From positions 1 to 64,000 of the forward strand of contig JAPPEU010000019.1 in the NCBI GenBank assembly GCA_028875245.1: 64,000 nucleotides of DNA, written 5' to 3'. The stretch comes from Chloroflexota bacterium. GTDB lineage: Bacteria > Chloroflexota > Anaerolineae > Aggregatilineales > Phototrophicaceae. The notes below the pieces were generated by a model. It was not told the DNA's origin, ran no database searches, and was given only the letters and a program-made list of their open reading frames with translations. Made by a program: the position numbers and the translations under genes. Numbering within the stretch: the first letter of the stretch is position 1; every line of letters starts with the position of its first letter. Of this stretch, positions 1 to 8,063 are shown piece by piece.

Positions 1-168
1 GATGATTCTTTCTTATTGCAACTACTCTCTCAAATTTGAAGCGATTGCCCTGACTCATCCCCGATTCGCCGCTTAACATGTCAAGCGCATGTCCATGACC
101 AGGAAACAGCAGCCCCATCGATTGATGAGGCTGCTCAGCTTTTCTTCAGTCAACGCGCCGCCAGCGCC
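1..168. other. Non-coding stretch at window start
   Basis: No coding region could be supported here. The only structure is the hairpin at 108-135 described separately. Upstream of it the sequence is unremarkable and could belong to a neighbouring gene or spacer outside the window. Confidence 0.5.
108..135. terminator. Stem-loop downstream of the GH16 gene
   Basis: Twelve-base arms at 108-119 and 124-135 pair with one C-A mismatch around a 4-base loop. The hairpin lies 34 bases past the GH16 stop (minus strand), where a terminator is expected, but the T-richer run (CTTTTCTT) follows it on the plus strand, so it may serve either direction. A closely related stem (GCCTCATC/GATGGGGC core) recurs at 7965-7988 downstream of the BMP gene. 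Confidence 0.55.
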
Positions 169-2907
169 CTAGCCCTCCGCCAGCTGATAAACGCGCACGT
201 AATCGACGATCATTTCCTGCGGGAACTCGGTCGTCTCATCGGGATTGCCGGGCCAGTTGCCGCCGACCGCCACATTCATCAACAGGAAGAAATCATGGTC
301 GTAGACCCAAGATGCGCCCTCAAGGTCCTTGGCGCTGGTCAGGTTGACGAGTTCGCCGTCGACATACCAGCGGATGATGTTTTCATCCCAGTCGATGGCG
401 TAGACATGGAAGCCTACATCGAAGTTGACATCAGCGCGATAGACATGGCCGATGTTGCCGGCGCCGCTGTAGCCCGGTCCATGCAAAGCGCCGTAGACGA
501 CATTCTTCTCGCCGACATTTTCGAGGATGTCAATCTCGCCGCTGAGGGGCCAGCCGATCTCAGGGAAGTTGGCGCCCAGCATCCAGAAGGCGGGCCAGAT
601 GCCCTGCCCGTTCGGGATGTCGATCCGCGCTTCGACGCGGCCATAGGTGAACTCGACCTTGTCCTGCGTGATGCAGCGCGCAGATGTGTAAAGGCATTGG
701 CCGTAGTGGCAGCTTGAACCCGGCAGCGTCTCTTCGCGCGCCGTGATGACCAGATTGCCGGCGCCATCATGGGCGGCGTTCTCGCCGCGGTCAGTGTAAT
801 ACTCGAGCTCGTTATTGCCCCAGCCATGCCCGCCGACCTCGCAGGTCCAGGATTCGCCGTTGATGGGCGCGCCGGCTGCGGCGTCAAACTCGTCCGACCA
901 GAGCAGTTCCCATTCACGACTGTCCCAGCCGATGCTTTCGTCGATGTCGATTTCGGTCGGCGCGTCGTCCCCGCTGATCTGAACCAAGCTGGGGTCGTCC
1001 ACCACGACGATCATCAGGGCGTCGAGATAGGCGGTTTGCGCGCCGGCGCCGGCCGGGAAGCCAAAGGCGTAACCCCAAACAGCATCCAGATTGAAGCCGT
1101 CATCGGGCGCGCCGCCGGGCTGCCAATCGGCGCGTCGCTGGAAGAATGCGAAGGGGACGGTGAATTGCCGCCAGCCCTCGTAGTCGTCCAGCAGATGATA
1201 ATAGAAGCGCTCGGCGGAATCGGCGCCGCTGTCCAGCCCGCGATTGTCGAAGATCTCGACCTGGACGACGCGCCCCGTGTCATTGCCGTAGAGCCAGAAT
1301 TGCAAGGCGTTATGCCCCGTCCAGTCCATGCTCTGCCAACTGCCGCCGTCGCTGAAAGCATGAGTGAAGCCGCCCCAGGCGCCGATATTGTAGTCGATGC
1401 GCATGATCTGATTGGGCGCGCTGGCGCCGGGGATGGCCAGCCCGGTGTAGGGCATGATCTGGCTGGCGCCGATGATGGCGTTGGCGGTGCTGTCGCCCCA
1501 GGGGACGAAACCGATGGCGGCGCCATCCGCCTGGCTCACATACTGCAGCCCGCTTTCATAATCGGCGACCATGACGGGTTCGGCCGCGGGCAGGGGCGCG
1601 AGCAGGGCTTCGTTGAGCGGGACGGGCGGCAATTCGGCTGGGGTCGCTTCCGCATTCCTCTCTTCAGCGGGCGCGGACGCGGGCGATGCGATGCCTTGCA
1701 AGACCACCAGTTGCACGTCATCAATGATGGCGAAGGCGCTGCCGATGCCAGCCGGCAAGGAAAAGGCGTAACCGGAAACTTCATCGAGCCCCAGGCCATC
1801 ATCAAGCGCGCCCGCCGGCTGCCAATCCGATCGACGTTGAAAATCGGCGAAGGGAATCTCAAGCAGCCGCCAGCCATAAGCATCGTCCGCAAAACGATAG
1901 AACCAGCGTTCGGCGCTGTCTCCGGCCAACTCAGGATTGCGATTGTCAAAGATCTCTAGCTGAATGACGCCGCCCGTGTTGTTGCCCAGGAAGGCGAAGC
2001 TGATCGCATTATAGTCACGCCAATCCATGCCGGCCCAATCTTCGCCATCGTTGAAGACGTGGGTGAAGCCGCCCCAGGCTGCGATATCAAAGTTGATATT
2101 CAGCGCCGATGAGGCCTGGCCGCCGCGTTGGGCGGTGAACAGGCTGAGCTCGACATTGCCCGCCGTATCGCCCCAGGTCACGTAGCCGATGTCGTTGCCG
2201 TCCGCATCCGCGCCGATGAAGAGCGCGTCCATTTCAAAGTCGTCCAGCATCAAAGGTTGGACATCAAGCGTGACCAGATGCACATCATCGAGGTAGGCGG
2301 TCTGCGCGCCGACGCCGGCGGGGAAGCCAAAAGCGAGGCCCGATACCTGGTCCAGGCCCAGGCCATCATCAGGCGCGCCGCCCGGCTGCCAATCACTGCG
2401 CCGCTGGAAGCTGCGGAACTCAATGGTGAATTCCCGCCAGCCTTCATAATCATCGGCGATGCGGTAATACCAGCGCTCGGCGCTGTCGCCGGGGATATTG
2501 GGATTGCGATTGTCGAAGATTTCGACCTGGACGGCCGCGCCGGTGTTGCTGCCGTGGAGCCAGAAGCGCAGGGCGTTGTAGGACCGCCAATCCGCGCTGA
2601 TCCAGTTTTCGCCATCGGTGAAAGCATGAGTGAAACCGCCCCAGGCGCCGATGTCATAGTTGATTTGCAGGACAGTGGATGCGCCATCGACGCCTTCTAT
2701 CTCGGCGAGGGAAAGCTGCACGTTGCCGGCGATATCGCCCCAAGGCGCGTGGCCAATCGCGTTGTTGTATGGATCGCGCCCTTCAAATAGCTCGTCCAGC
2801 TCGAAGTCCGCGAGAACACTCATATCAGCCGCCTGGCTCCAGCCGAGCCCGGCAGTCCACAGCAGCGACAGCATTATCAATGCCGCCGCGAGTTTTTTCC
2901 TTTTCAT
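169..2907 (-). CDS. Secreted GH16 beta-glucanase with three repeated binding modules
   Basis: Predicted secreted endo-beta-1,3(1,4)-glucanase, 912 aa. A signal peptide (KRKK, then a hydrophobic run ending near residue 27) is followed by three homologous modules at about 28-215, 220-410 and 445-640. Each starts with a D-[FY]-E-rich strand, carries a WGGFTHxFxDG motif, and ends with a strand like AYLDDV. They resemble CBM11/CIA30-type jelly-roll domains. A Pro/Ala/Glu linker separates modules 2 and 3. The catalytic domain (about 665-905) has the GH16 signature E791-I-D793-I-L-E796, with E791 and E796 as the expected nucleophile and acid/base, plus the usual LLWSDEF start. A strong GAGGAGGAG ribosome site lies just before the ATG. 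It is the last gene of the LacI-linked importer cluster, which suggests the importer takes up laminarin- or beta-glucan-derived oligosaccharides. Exact glucan specificity is not visible. Confidence 0.9.
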   Translation of the reverse strand: MKRKKLAAALIMLSLLWTAGLGWSQAADMSVLADFELDELFEGRDPYNNAIGHAPWGDIAGNVQLSLAEIEGVDGASTVLQINYDIGAWGGFTHAFTDGENWISADWRSYNALRFWLHGSNTGAAVQVEIFDNRNPNIPGDSAERWYYRIADDYEGWREFTIEFRSFQRRSDWQPGGAPDDGLGLDQVSGLAFGFPAGVGAQTAYLDDVHLVTLDVQPLMLDDFEMDALFIGADADGNDIGYVTWGDTAGNVELSLFTAQRGGQASSALNINFDIAAWGGFTHVFNDGEDWAGMDWRDYNAISFAFLGNNTGGVIQLEIFDNRNPELAGDSAERWFYRFADDAYGWRLLEIPFADFQRRSDWQPAGALDDGLGLDEVSGYAFSLPAGIGSAFAIIDDVQLVVLQGIASPASAPAEERNAEATPAELPPVPLNEALLAPLPAAEPVMVADYESGLQYVSQADGAAIGFVPWGDSTANAIIGASQIMPYTGLAIPGASAPNQIMRIDYNIGAWGGFTHAFSDGGSWQSMDWTGHNALQFWLYGNDTGRVVQVEIFDNRGLDSGADSAERFYYHLLDDYEGWRQFTVPFAFFQRRADWQPGGAPDDGFNLDAVWGYAFGFPAGAGAQTAYLDALMIVVVDDPSLVQISGDDAPTEIDIDESIGWDSREWELLWSDEFDAAAGAPINGESWTCEVGGHGWGNNELEYYTDRGENAAHDGAGNLVITAREETLPGSSCHYGQCLYTSARCITQDKVEFTYGRVEARIDIPNGQGIWPAFWMLGANFPEIGWPLSGEIDILENVGEKNVVYGALHGPGYSGAGNIGHVYRADVNFDVGFHVYAIDWDENIIRWYVDGELVNLTSAKDLEGASWVYDHDFFLLMNVAVGGNWPGNPDETTEFPQEMIVDYVRVYQLAEG

Positions 2908-2968
2908 GACTCCTCCTCGTCCTACGTTAGTCCGTTGGCTTTGATGCCTTAGCGGTCAAGTGATGGTG

Positions 2969-2992
2969 CCCGCGCCGGTTTCCCAGCGCGGG
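2969..2992 (-). other. Intercistronic hairpin between permease and GH16 genes
   Basis: A perfect 7-bp GC stem (CCCGCGC/GCGCGGG) with a 10-base loop lies between the malG-type gene and GH16 on the minus-strand transcript. There is no T-tract, so it looks like an mRNA-stabilising or partial termination structure that could lower GH16 expression relative to the importer. This is inference from position and sequence. Confidence 0.45.
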
Positions 2993-3050
2993 ATTTGGTC
3001 CCGCGTTCTTGTGAACGGCTCCGGCGGCATCCATCGGCCAAACCGGCGCC

Positions 3051-4124
3051 CTACTTGTCGACGCCGGTCACGACGATGCCTTGGATGAAGACGCGCTGGG
3101 CCAGGAAGAAAATGGCCAGGGGCGGAATCATCGCGATGACGGCCGCCGCCAGGATCAGCTGCGTCTCCGAGCTGTAGAGTCCATTGAACTCCGTCAAGCC
3201 GACCGTGATCGGATTGGCTTCGCGATTGCCCGCCAGGTAGATCAGCGGCTCAAAGAAGTCGTTCCAGGCGAAGAAGAAATGGAAGAGCGAGACCGCCGTG
3301 AGCGCCGGCACCGCCTGCGGCAGAATGACCGCGACGAAAGTGCGGACGCGCCCGGCGCCATCGATCTGCGCCGCTTCCTCCATTTCCCGCGGAATGGTCA
3401 GAAAATACTGCCGCAGCAGGAAAATATTGTAGGCGTTGCCGAACATGGCCGGCACGATCAGCGGCAGCCAGGTGCCGCCCCAATCGAGCACATTGATGAA
3501 GAAGGCGTATTTCGGCACGAGCGTCACCGCTGGCGGCAGCACGATGGTCCCGATCATGACCATGAATAGCAGGTTCTTGAAGGGGAAGTTGAAGCGGGCG
3601 AAGCCATAAGCGGCGCAGGCCGAGGAGATGACCGTGCCCACCATGGTGACGAAAGCGTACAGCAGCGTATTCGCCAGCAGCCGCGCGAAATCAATTGTGT
3701 TCCAGGCGCGCGGGTAATTGTCCCATTGCACCGCGAATTCGCGCACCGGCTCAAGCTGCCGCCAGTTGCCTTCCCAATCGATCAAACCGCCCGCCGGATT
3801 TGCCGGGTCAATAAACTGGCTGGCGCGGCGCCCCTTCTTGACCAGGGCCCAATGCCGAATGCCGTTCTCAGTCGGCACTTGCAAGATATCGTAGCCCTCG
3901 CCTTCATATTCAAAGGAGAGCGCCTCCGCCGGCCATACCGGCGCGCCGGGGTCGGAGGTTTGCGCCTTCGATTTCAGCGAGGTCACCACGCCATAAGCCA
4001 TCGGCATCAGATAGACCGCCAGGATAGCCAGCGCAAAGAGCGTCACCGACGCCTGCAGCAGCAGGTTGCGCCGACGCCGCCTGATTTCATATTCCGTCAG
4101 GTTCTTGCCTTTGCTGTCGGTCAT
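3051..4124 (-). CDS. Carbohydrate ABC transporter permease (MalG type)
   Basis: Inner-membrane subunit of a CUT1 sugar importer, 357 aa. The first TM (about 23-46) is followed by an unusually long extracytoplasmic insertion (about 52-140, rich in W, Y and charged residues). The typical permease core then follows, with the EAA loop (EEAAQIDGAGRVRTF) and a C-terminus ending in the family's FFLAQRxFxQG pattern. The start is placed at 4124, where an ATGA overlap joins it to the upstream permease stop and a GGGGAG site precedes it; a longer in-frame start at 4154 would lie inside the upstream gene. The order on the transcript is binding protein, MalF, MalG, GH16. No ATPase gene is present in the cluster. 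Confidence 0.92.
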   Translation of the reverse strand: MTDSKGKNLTEYEIRRRRRNLLLQASVTLFALAILAVYLMPMAYGVVTSLKSKAQTSDPGAPVWPAEALSFEYEGEGYDILQVPTENGIRHWALVKKGRRASQFIDPANPAGGLIDWEGNWRQLEPVREFAVQWDNYPRAWNTIDFARLLANTLLYAFVTMVGTVISSACAAYGFARFNFPFKNLLFMVMIGTIVLPPAVTLVPKYAFFINVLDWGGTWLPLIVPAMFGNAYNIFLLRQYFLTIPREMEEAAQIDGAGRVRTFVAVILPQAVPALTAVSLFHFFFAWNDFFEPLIYLAGNREANPITVGLTEFNGLYSSETQLILAAAVIAMIPPLAIFFLAQRVFIQGIVVTGVDK

Positions 4125-5113
4125 GATCTGCTCTCCCCGGCGTAATAGACCCAAAAGCGACCGGACCAGAAGAGGAAGATCGTGATGGCCAACCCAATGA
4201 TGAACATGAACCAGGCGAGGGTGGCGCCATAACCCATATTCTGGAAGGGAAAGGCCTGCTTGTAGAAATAGATCATATAGAAGTTGGTGCTGCCTTCGGG
4301 GTAGCCATTGCCGTCATTCAGCACGTAGGGCACAATGAAATACTGCAGCAGGCCAACGGTGCTCAGCACCAGGTTGTAAAAGATAACCGGCGTCACCATC
4401 GGCACGGTCACCGACCACAACTGCCGCAGCCAGCCGGCGCCGTCGATCGAGGCCGCTTCATAGAGCTCGGTCGGCACGCCCTGCAAGCTCGCCAGATTGA
4501 TCAGAATGGCATTGCCGATGCCCCACAGTCCAATGAAGGTGTAGGCGATGTAGATCAGGCTGGGGTCGTCAAGCCAGCGCAGGCCATCCATGCCCACCGC
4601 CTGTATGCCCGTAACCTGTATCATCTGATTGAGCCAGCCCGTCTGCGGATTCAGCACGCGCGACCAAATCAATATCGCCGCGATCAGCGGCACCATCGTC
4701 GGCGCGTAAAAGAGCGTGCGCATGATGTTGCGCCCCATGAGATGCTGAGAATTAAGCAGCACCGCCAGCAGGAAAGCCGACACCATGCCGATGGGCAGCG
4801 AAATCAAGGCGAATTTGAAGGTGACGAAGAGCGTTTCCCAGGTTTTGGGATCGTCCGCCAGCATGCGCCGCCAATTGTCGATGCCGACAAAGACGGCGTC
4901 GTCCGGCGCCGTAAGGGTGAAATCGTAGAGCGAGAACAAAAATGAAACGATCATCGGCGCGAGGTAGAACAAGGCGAAGCCAATCAGCCAGGGGCCGATG
5001 AAGAGCAAGCCCCATTTCGCCTCTTCCCGCTGCGCGCCTGCCAGCCGCAATGCCGCGCGAATGCTCCACCTGGCTTGCCCGCGCGCGGCGCCAAATTCAG
5101 TGAACATATCCAT
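4121..5113 (-). CDS. Carbohydrate ABC transporter permease (MalF/UgpA type)
   Basis: Partner membrane subunit, 330 aa, with six predicted TM helices after a cytoplasmic N-terminus of about 35 residues. The EAA loop reads ELYEAASIDGAGWLRQLWSVTVP, which contacts the shared ATPase in this family. It overlaps the following permease by four bases (ATGA), so the two are translationally coupled. The binding protein lies 93 bases upstream. Substrate is inferred to be beta-glucan oligosaccharides from the GH16 gene in the cluster. Confidence 0.93.
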   Translation of the reverse strand: MDMFTEFGAARGQARWSIRAALRLAGAQREEAKWGLLFIGPWLIGFALFYLAPMIVSFLFSLYDFTLTAPDDAVFVGIDNWRRMLADDPKTWETLFVTFKFALISLPIGMVSAFLLAVLLNSQHLMGRNIMRTLFYAPTMVPLIAAILIWSRVLNPQTGWLNQMIQVTGIQAVGMDGLRWLDDPSLIYIAYTFIGLWGIGNAILINLASLQGVPTELYEAASIDGAGWLRQLWSVTVPMVTPVIFYNLVLSTVGLLQYFIVPYVLNDGNGYPEGSTNFYMIYFYKQAFPFQNMGYGATLAWFMFIIGLAITIFLFWSGRFWVYYAGESRS

Positions 5114-5151
5114 GACTGGTGCCCTTAATCTATGCTCTGCGGGTTTGGCCC

Positions 5152-5176
5152 GGCGGCGGGGCGAAAGCAGACCGCC
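5152..5176 (-). other. GC hairpin after the binding-protein gene
   Basis: Arms of GGCGG and CCGCC can pair in the short spacer between the binding-protein stop and the permease start. Hairpins without a T-tract at this point commonly protect the binding-protein message and set its excess over permease; here that role is inferred from position only. Confidence 0.35.
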
Positions 5177-5206
5177 ACCGGGGAGGAAACTGCAGTCAGG
5201 ATGCCG

Positions 5207-6604
5207 TTACATATCCGCGTCGAAGATGGCTTGCAGGTCGTCCCGCAGCGCATCCAGGGCGGCGTCGACGTCTTCATCGCCGTTGTTGTCCACCAGCTGC
5301 CCGTATTCGTTGTAGCGCGCGCTGGCTTCCAGGAAGCTGGGCATGCCCTCTTCGTGGTTGGGGTTGTCAGGATGCTGCAAGCCGGCCAGCACGACATCCC
5401 AATTCAGATTGGCCCAATCGACATTCGGGTAGACTTCGCTTTGGGCGGCGGCGGTGCGCTCGATGAAGTCGCCCTGCAGGCTCAGGCGCGCCGGCATGCC
5501 GCCGTAGAGGCTGGTGAGATCGGCCGCGCGCTCGCCCAGCAGGTAGGTCAAAACGGTGAAGGCTTCATCCGGGTTTTCGCTGCTGTTCATAACGCCGAAG
5601 GTATCGGCATGCAGCTTGGCGGTGGCGACGCCATTATTTGAGGGAACGGGCGCGAAATCCCAGTCGGCGTCCAGGTTGGCGGTGCCCCAGCCGAGGAACC
5701 AGAGGTGAATCGTGATCATGCCCATATTGCCGGTGTCGAACCAGTTCGCGCTGCCGCCGCCCATGATCTCGCTGCCGCTGTAGACGGCGTTGGGTATAAA
5801 GTAATCGCTCCACATGGCGTTGTGGTACCAATGCTCGGCTTCGCGCCAGATATCGGGAATGACGGCATTGCCCTCCGCATCGACAAAGTTGGCGGCGCCG
5901 AAGAGCGTCGCGCGGCCGCGGACATCGGTGAACTGATTGCCGAAGCCGAATTGCACGATATTGCCGGTATCGAATTCTTCCATGGTGGCATCGTTGCCAT
6001 TAATATCGACGGAGAGAATCTTGGCGACTTCAGCCAGCGTGTCGATATTCCATTCCTGCTCGACGCCTTCCCAATCGGTGTAGGTTTCGCCGTAAGCGCT
6101 GGGCGGATAGGGGATCCCGGCTTCATCAAAGAGATCGATGTTGTACATCAGAAAGGAGGGGAATACGGCAAAGGGAATGCCCAACTGCCCCTCGCCTTCG
6201 ACGCGATAGAAGTCGATCAGCGCCGGGTCGAAATCGCTGAGATCATAATCGTTGGCTTCGATCAGCGAGGTCAGGTCCAGCCAGGCGCCGGGAAACGAAG
6301 CGCGCCCGCGAATGCCCATAGGGCCGACGATATCCGGCGCGTTGCCGGCCGCGATCTGCGTACTCAGCACATCATAGGCTTGCTCGTTATCAACAATCTC
6401 AAGCACGAGCTCGATGGCGTCCTGCGATTCATTGAAGTCGGCCACGACTTCTTCCTGGGCGGCGACCAGCGGCGCGTCCGTACCGGCGCCGAGGCCGACA
6501 TACCAGCGGATGCGCACGGGATCCTGCGCCCCGGCCAGGCCGGCCGCCACGCCGAGGATCAAACTCAGAATAAGAAATACGGTGAGCTGCTTCTTGCTTG
6601 GCAT
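5207..6604 (-). CDS. Extracellular sugar-binding protein (ABC, CUT1)
   Basis: Binding protein of the importer, 465 aa. The start at 6604 is preferred because AAGGAG lies nine bases upstream and a clean signal peptide (PSKK, hydrophobic core, AxA-like cleavage near GLAGA) follows; an upstream in-frame ATG at 6676 would put hydrophilic residues before the signal. No lipobox Cys is visible. The mature protein has the family-1 solute-binding layout, with VxWYVGLG near the start and an IAAGNAPDIV motif. Two LacI-type operators lie immediately upstream (6649-6664 and 6716-6731). Confidence 0.92.
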   Translation of the reverse strand: MPSKKQLTVFLILSLILGVAAGLAGAQDPVRIRWYVGLGAGTDAPLVAAQEEVVADFNESQDAIELVLEIVDNEQAYDVLSTQIAAGNAPDIVGPMGIRGRASFPGAWLDLTSLIEANDYDLSDFDPALIDFYRVEGEGQLGIPFAVFPSFLMYNIDLFDEAGIPYPPSAYGETYTDWEGVEQEWNIDTLAEVAKILSVDINGNDATMEEFDTGNIVQFGFGNQFTDVRGRATLFGAANFVDAEGNAVIPDIWREAEHWYHNAMWSDYFIPNAVYSGSEIMGGGSANWFDTGNMGMITIHLWFLGWGTANLDADWDFAPVPSNNGVATAKLHADTFGVMNSSENPDEAFTVLTYLLGERAADLTSLYGGMPARLSLQGDFIERTAAAQSEVYPNVDWANLNWDVVLAGLQHPDNPNHEEGMPSFLEASARYNEYGQLVDNNGDEDVDAALDALRDDLQAIFDADM

Positions 6605-6648
6605 TTTCTGCTCCTTGTCATTGGATGATGCTTGCTTAACAGAGGGTC

Positions 6649-6664
6649 TTGAAACCGTATTCAC
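6649..6664. promoter_or_regulatory. LacI-type operator O1 (binding-protein promoter)
   Basis: TTGAAACCGTATTCAC, a degenerate match to the 16-bp inverted repeat TTGAAACCGATTTCAA also seen at 6716, 7820 and 7875. It lies 45 bases upstream of the binding-protein start, so repressor bound here would block transcription of the importer-GH16 genes. Confidence 0.6.
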
Positions 6665-6715
6665 AGCGAGCGGCATGAGCGCGGCGGTTCTTTCGCAGCC
6701 GCGCCGCCATCAATG

Positions 6716-6731
6716 TTGAAATCGGTTTCAA
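6716..6731. promoter_or_regulatory. LacI-type operator O2 (binding-protein promoter)
   Basis: TTGAAATCGGTTTCAA has perfect 6-bp arms (TTGAAA/TTTCAA) around a CG-containing centre, the classical layout for LacI-family operators. It lies in the gap between lacI and the binding-protein gene, 67 bases centre-to-centre from O1. Confidence 0.8.
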
Positions 6732-6780
6732 AACTTGGGGCGTGATTTTTCAATATCAGATCTCCTCTCTCCTTCAGCTT

Positions 6781-7806
6781 TTACTTCGCTGGAAGCGCGC
6801 CACAACTTTCGCGGACAACCAACTTTACTGGCAGGACCGAGTTCTCCGCCGGCATGCCGTCGCCCCTGCCGATAATCTGCGCCAGCTTATCGACCGCCAA
6901 CTGGCCGGTTCGGGCGATGGGCTGCTGCACCGTCGTCAATGGCGGGTCGGCTTGCACCGCCGGCGGCAGGTCATCATGGCCGACCAGGGCGATATCTTCC
7001 GGAACGCGGATGCCAGCTTCCCGCAATGCCCGCAGCGCGCCCAGCGCCATCGTATCCGACGCCACGAAGACCGCCTCCGGCCTAAAAGGAATCAGCGCTT
7101 TCATTCCGGCATAACCGCTCTCCGGCGAGTAATCGCCAAAAGCGACCAGGCGCTCGTCCCAAGCCAGGCCGCCCTCCTTAAGAGCTTTTCGATATCCGGT
7201 AACGCGGTCATCGCCGGCGGCATTTCGATTCGAGCCAATGGTGGCCACGCGCTCATAGCCGAGGTCGATTAAGTGCGAAGTCGCCAGGTAGCCGCCCTGC
7301 ACATTGTCCACATCGACATAATTGATGCCGACCGCATTGGTCGGGCGCCCGATGAAGAGAACGGGAATATCGGCCTGGCGCCACTGCGGCAAGACTGAAA
7401 TGCCCTTGTAATCAGCGGTGAGGATGAGCCCGTCCAACAGGCCGGCCGCCAGGATCCGCCCCAGCGTGTCGCGCCCTTGCTGATCGGTGTAAGAAACAAA
7501 GAGCGACAGAACCAGGGCCTTGCTGGCGGCGCCCTTCGAGACGGCCTCGGTGATGGCGGGAAAATAGGGATCGTTGAAGACGACTTGCGCGCTGCTCGAG
7601 ATGGCCAAGCCAATAATGCTGGAGCGGTCGGAGGCCAGCAGCCGGGCGATGTTGTTGGGCTGATAACCCGTTTCGTCGATGATTCGCTGGACTCTGTCGC
7701 GCACTTCCGGGCGGACATGAGGATAGCCGTTGAGGACGCGCGAGACCGTGGCCTTGGAGACATTCGCCAGGTCGGCAACACGCTGAATGGTGATTCTGTT
7801 TCGCAT
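6781..7806 (-). CDS. LacI-family transcriptional regulator
   Basis: Repressor of 341 aa. The N-terminal helix-turn-helix reads TIQRVADLANVSKATVSRVL (residues about 5-25), followed by the hinge region with NNIARLLAS. The effector domain (about 60-335) is periplasmic-binding-protein-like, with NDPYFPAI and VGHDDLPPA motifs. It is the first gene on the minus strand ahead of the importer and GH16. Operators overlap its own promoter and the downstream importer promoter, so autoregulation plus control of the locus is the simplest reading. The inducer is probably a beta-glucan oligosaccharide (inference). Confidence 0.93.
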   Translation of the reverse strand: MRNRITIQRVADLANVSKATVSRVLNGYPHVRPEVRDRVQRIIDETGYQPNNIARLLASDRSSIIGLAISSSAQVVFNDPYFPAITEAVSKGAASKALVLSLFVSYTDQQGRDTLGRILAAGLLDGLILTADYKGISVLPQWRQADIPVLFIGRPTNAVGINYVDVDNVQGGYLATSHLIDLGYERVATIGSNRNAAGDDRVTGYRKALKEGGLAWDERLVAFGDYSPESGYAGMKALIPFRPEAVFVASDTMALGALRALREAGIRVPEDIALVGHDDLPPAVQADPPLTTVQQPIARTGQLAVDKLAQIIGRGDGMPAENSVLPVKLVVRESCGALPAK

Positions 7807-7819
7807 TGGGTGGCGCGCC

Positions 7820-7835
7820 TTGAAACCGATTTCAT
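7820..7835. promoter_or_regulatory. LacI-type operator O3 (lacI promoter)
   Basis: TTGAAACCGATTTCAT, one base from a perfect inverted repeat, sits just downstream of the lacI -10 box and 14 bases from the start codon. Repressor bound here would block initiation of its own gene. Confidence 0.8.
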
Positions 7836-7837
7836 AT

Positions 7838-7866
7838 ACTGTATCGCACTATCGGCGGCTCGTCAA
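7838..7866 (-). promoter_or_regulatory. Sigma70-type promoter of lacI
   Basis: On the minus strand TTGACG (7861-7866) is separated by 17 bases from TACAGT (7838-7843). Operators O3 and O4 flank this promoter on both sides with centres 55 bases apart, an arrangement suited to cooperative or looped repression. Confidence 0.7.
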
Positions 7867-7874
7867 GCATTTTT

Positions 7875-7890
7875 TGGAAACTGGTTTCAA
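7875..7890. promoter_or_regulatory. LacI-type operator O4 (upstream of lacI promoter)
   Basis: TGGAAACTGGTTTCAA matches the other operators with one perfect half (TTTCAA) and a weaker left half. It lies just upstream of the -35 box of lacI. Confidence 0.65.
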
Positions 7891-7960
7891 GATTTGTGCC
7901 TTCTCCGGATCATTAGCTATGTGGACCAAGACCTTCGCCGCGTGAATTGGCGAACGACGC

Positions 7961-7988
7961 AAAACAGCCCCATCGTACGATGAGGCTG
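7961..7988 (-). terminator. Rho-independent terminator of the BMP gene
   Basis: An 11-base stem (one C-A mismatch, TA loop) at 7965-7988 is followed on the minus strand by TTTTGCG. It lies about 75 bases after the BMP-gene stop at 8064, so it probably ends that transcript before the lacI promoter. The stem is related to the one at 108-135. Confidence 0.65.
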
Positions 7989-8021
7989 CGCGCTGACTGC
8001 CTATGGGGAGGGCGAGAAGGA

Positions 8022-8047
8022 GGGCGAGACAATTCTCGCCCCTACAG
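8022..8047 (+). repeat. REPIN-like half element
   Basis: GGGCGAGACAATTCTCGCCC plus CTACA, one hairpin arm of the dispersed family whose full copies run TGTAGGGGCG to CGCCCCTACA. Only one half is recognisable here. Confidence 0.6.
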
Positions 8048-8063
8048 TTTCGATTGGAGTTGC

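Noticed and set aside
5705..6628. Long plus-strand open frame opposite the binding-protein gene
   Set aside because: It mirrors the codon pattern of the true minus-strand gene, has no family features and no ribosome site; a GC-rich antisense shadow.
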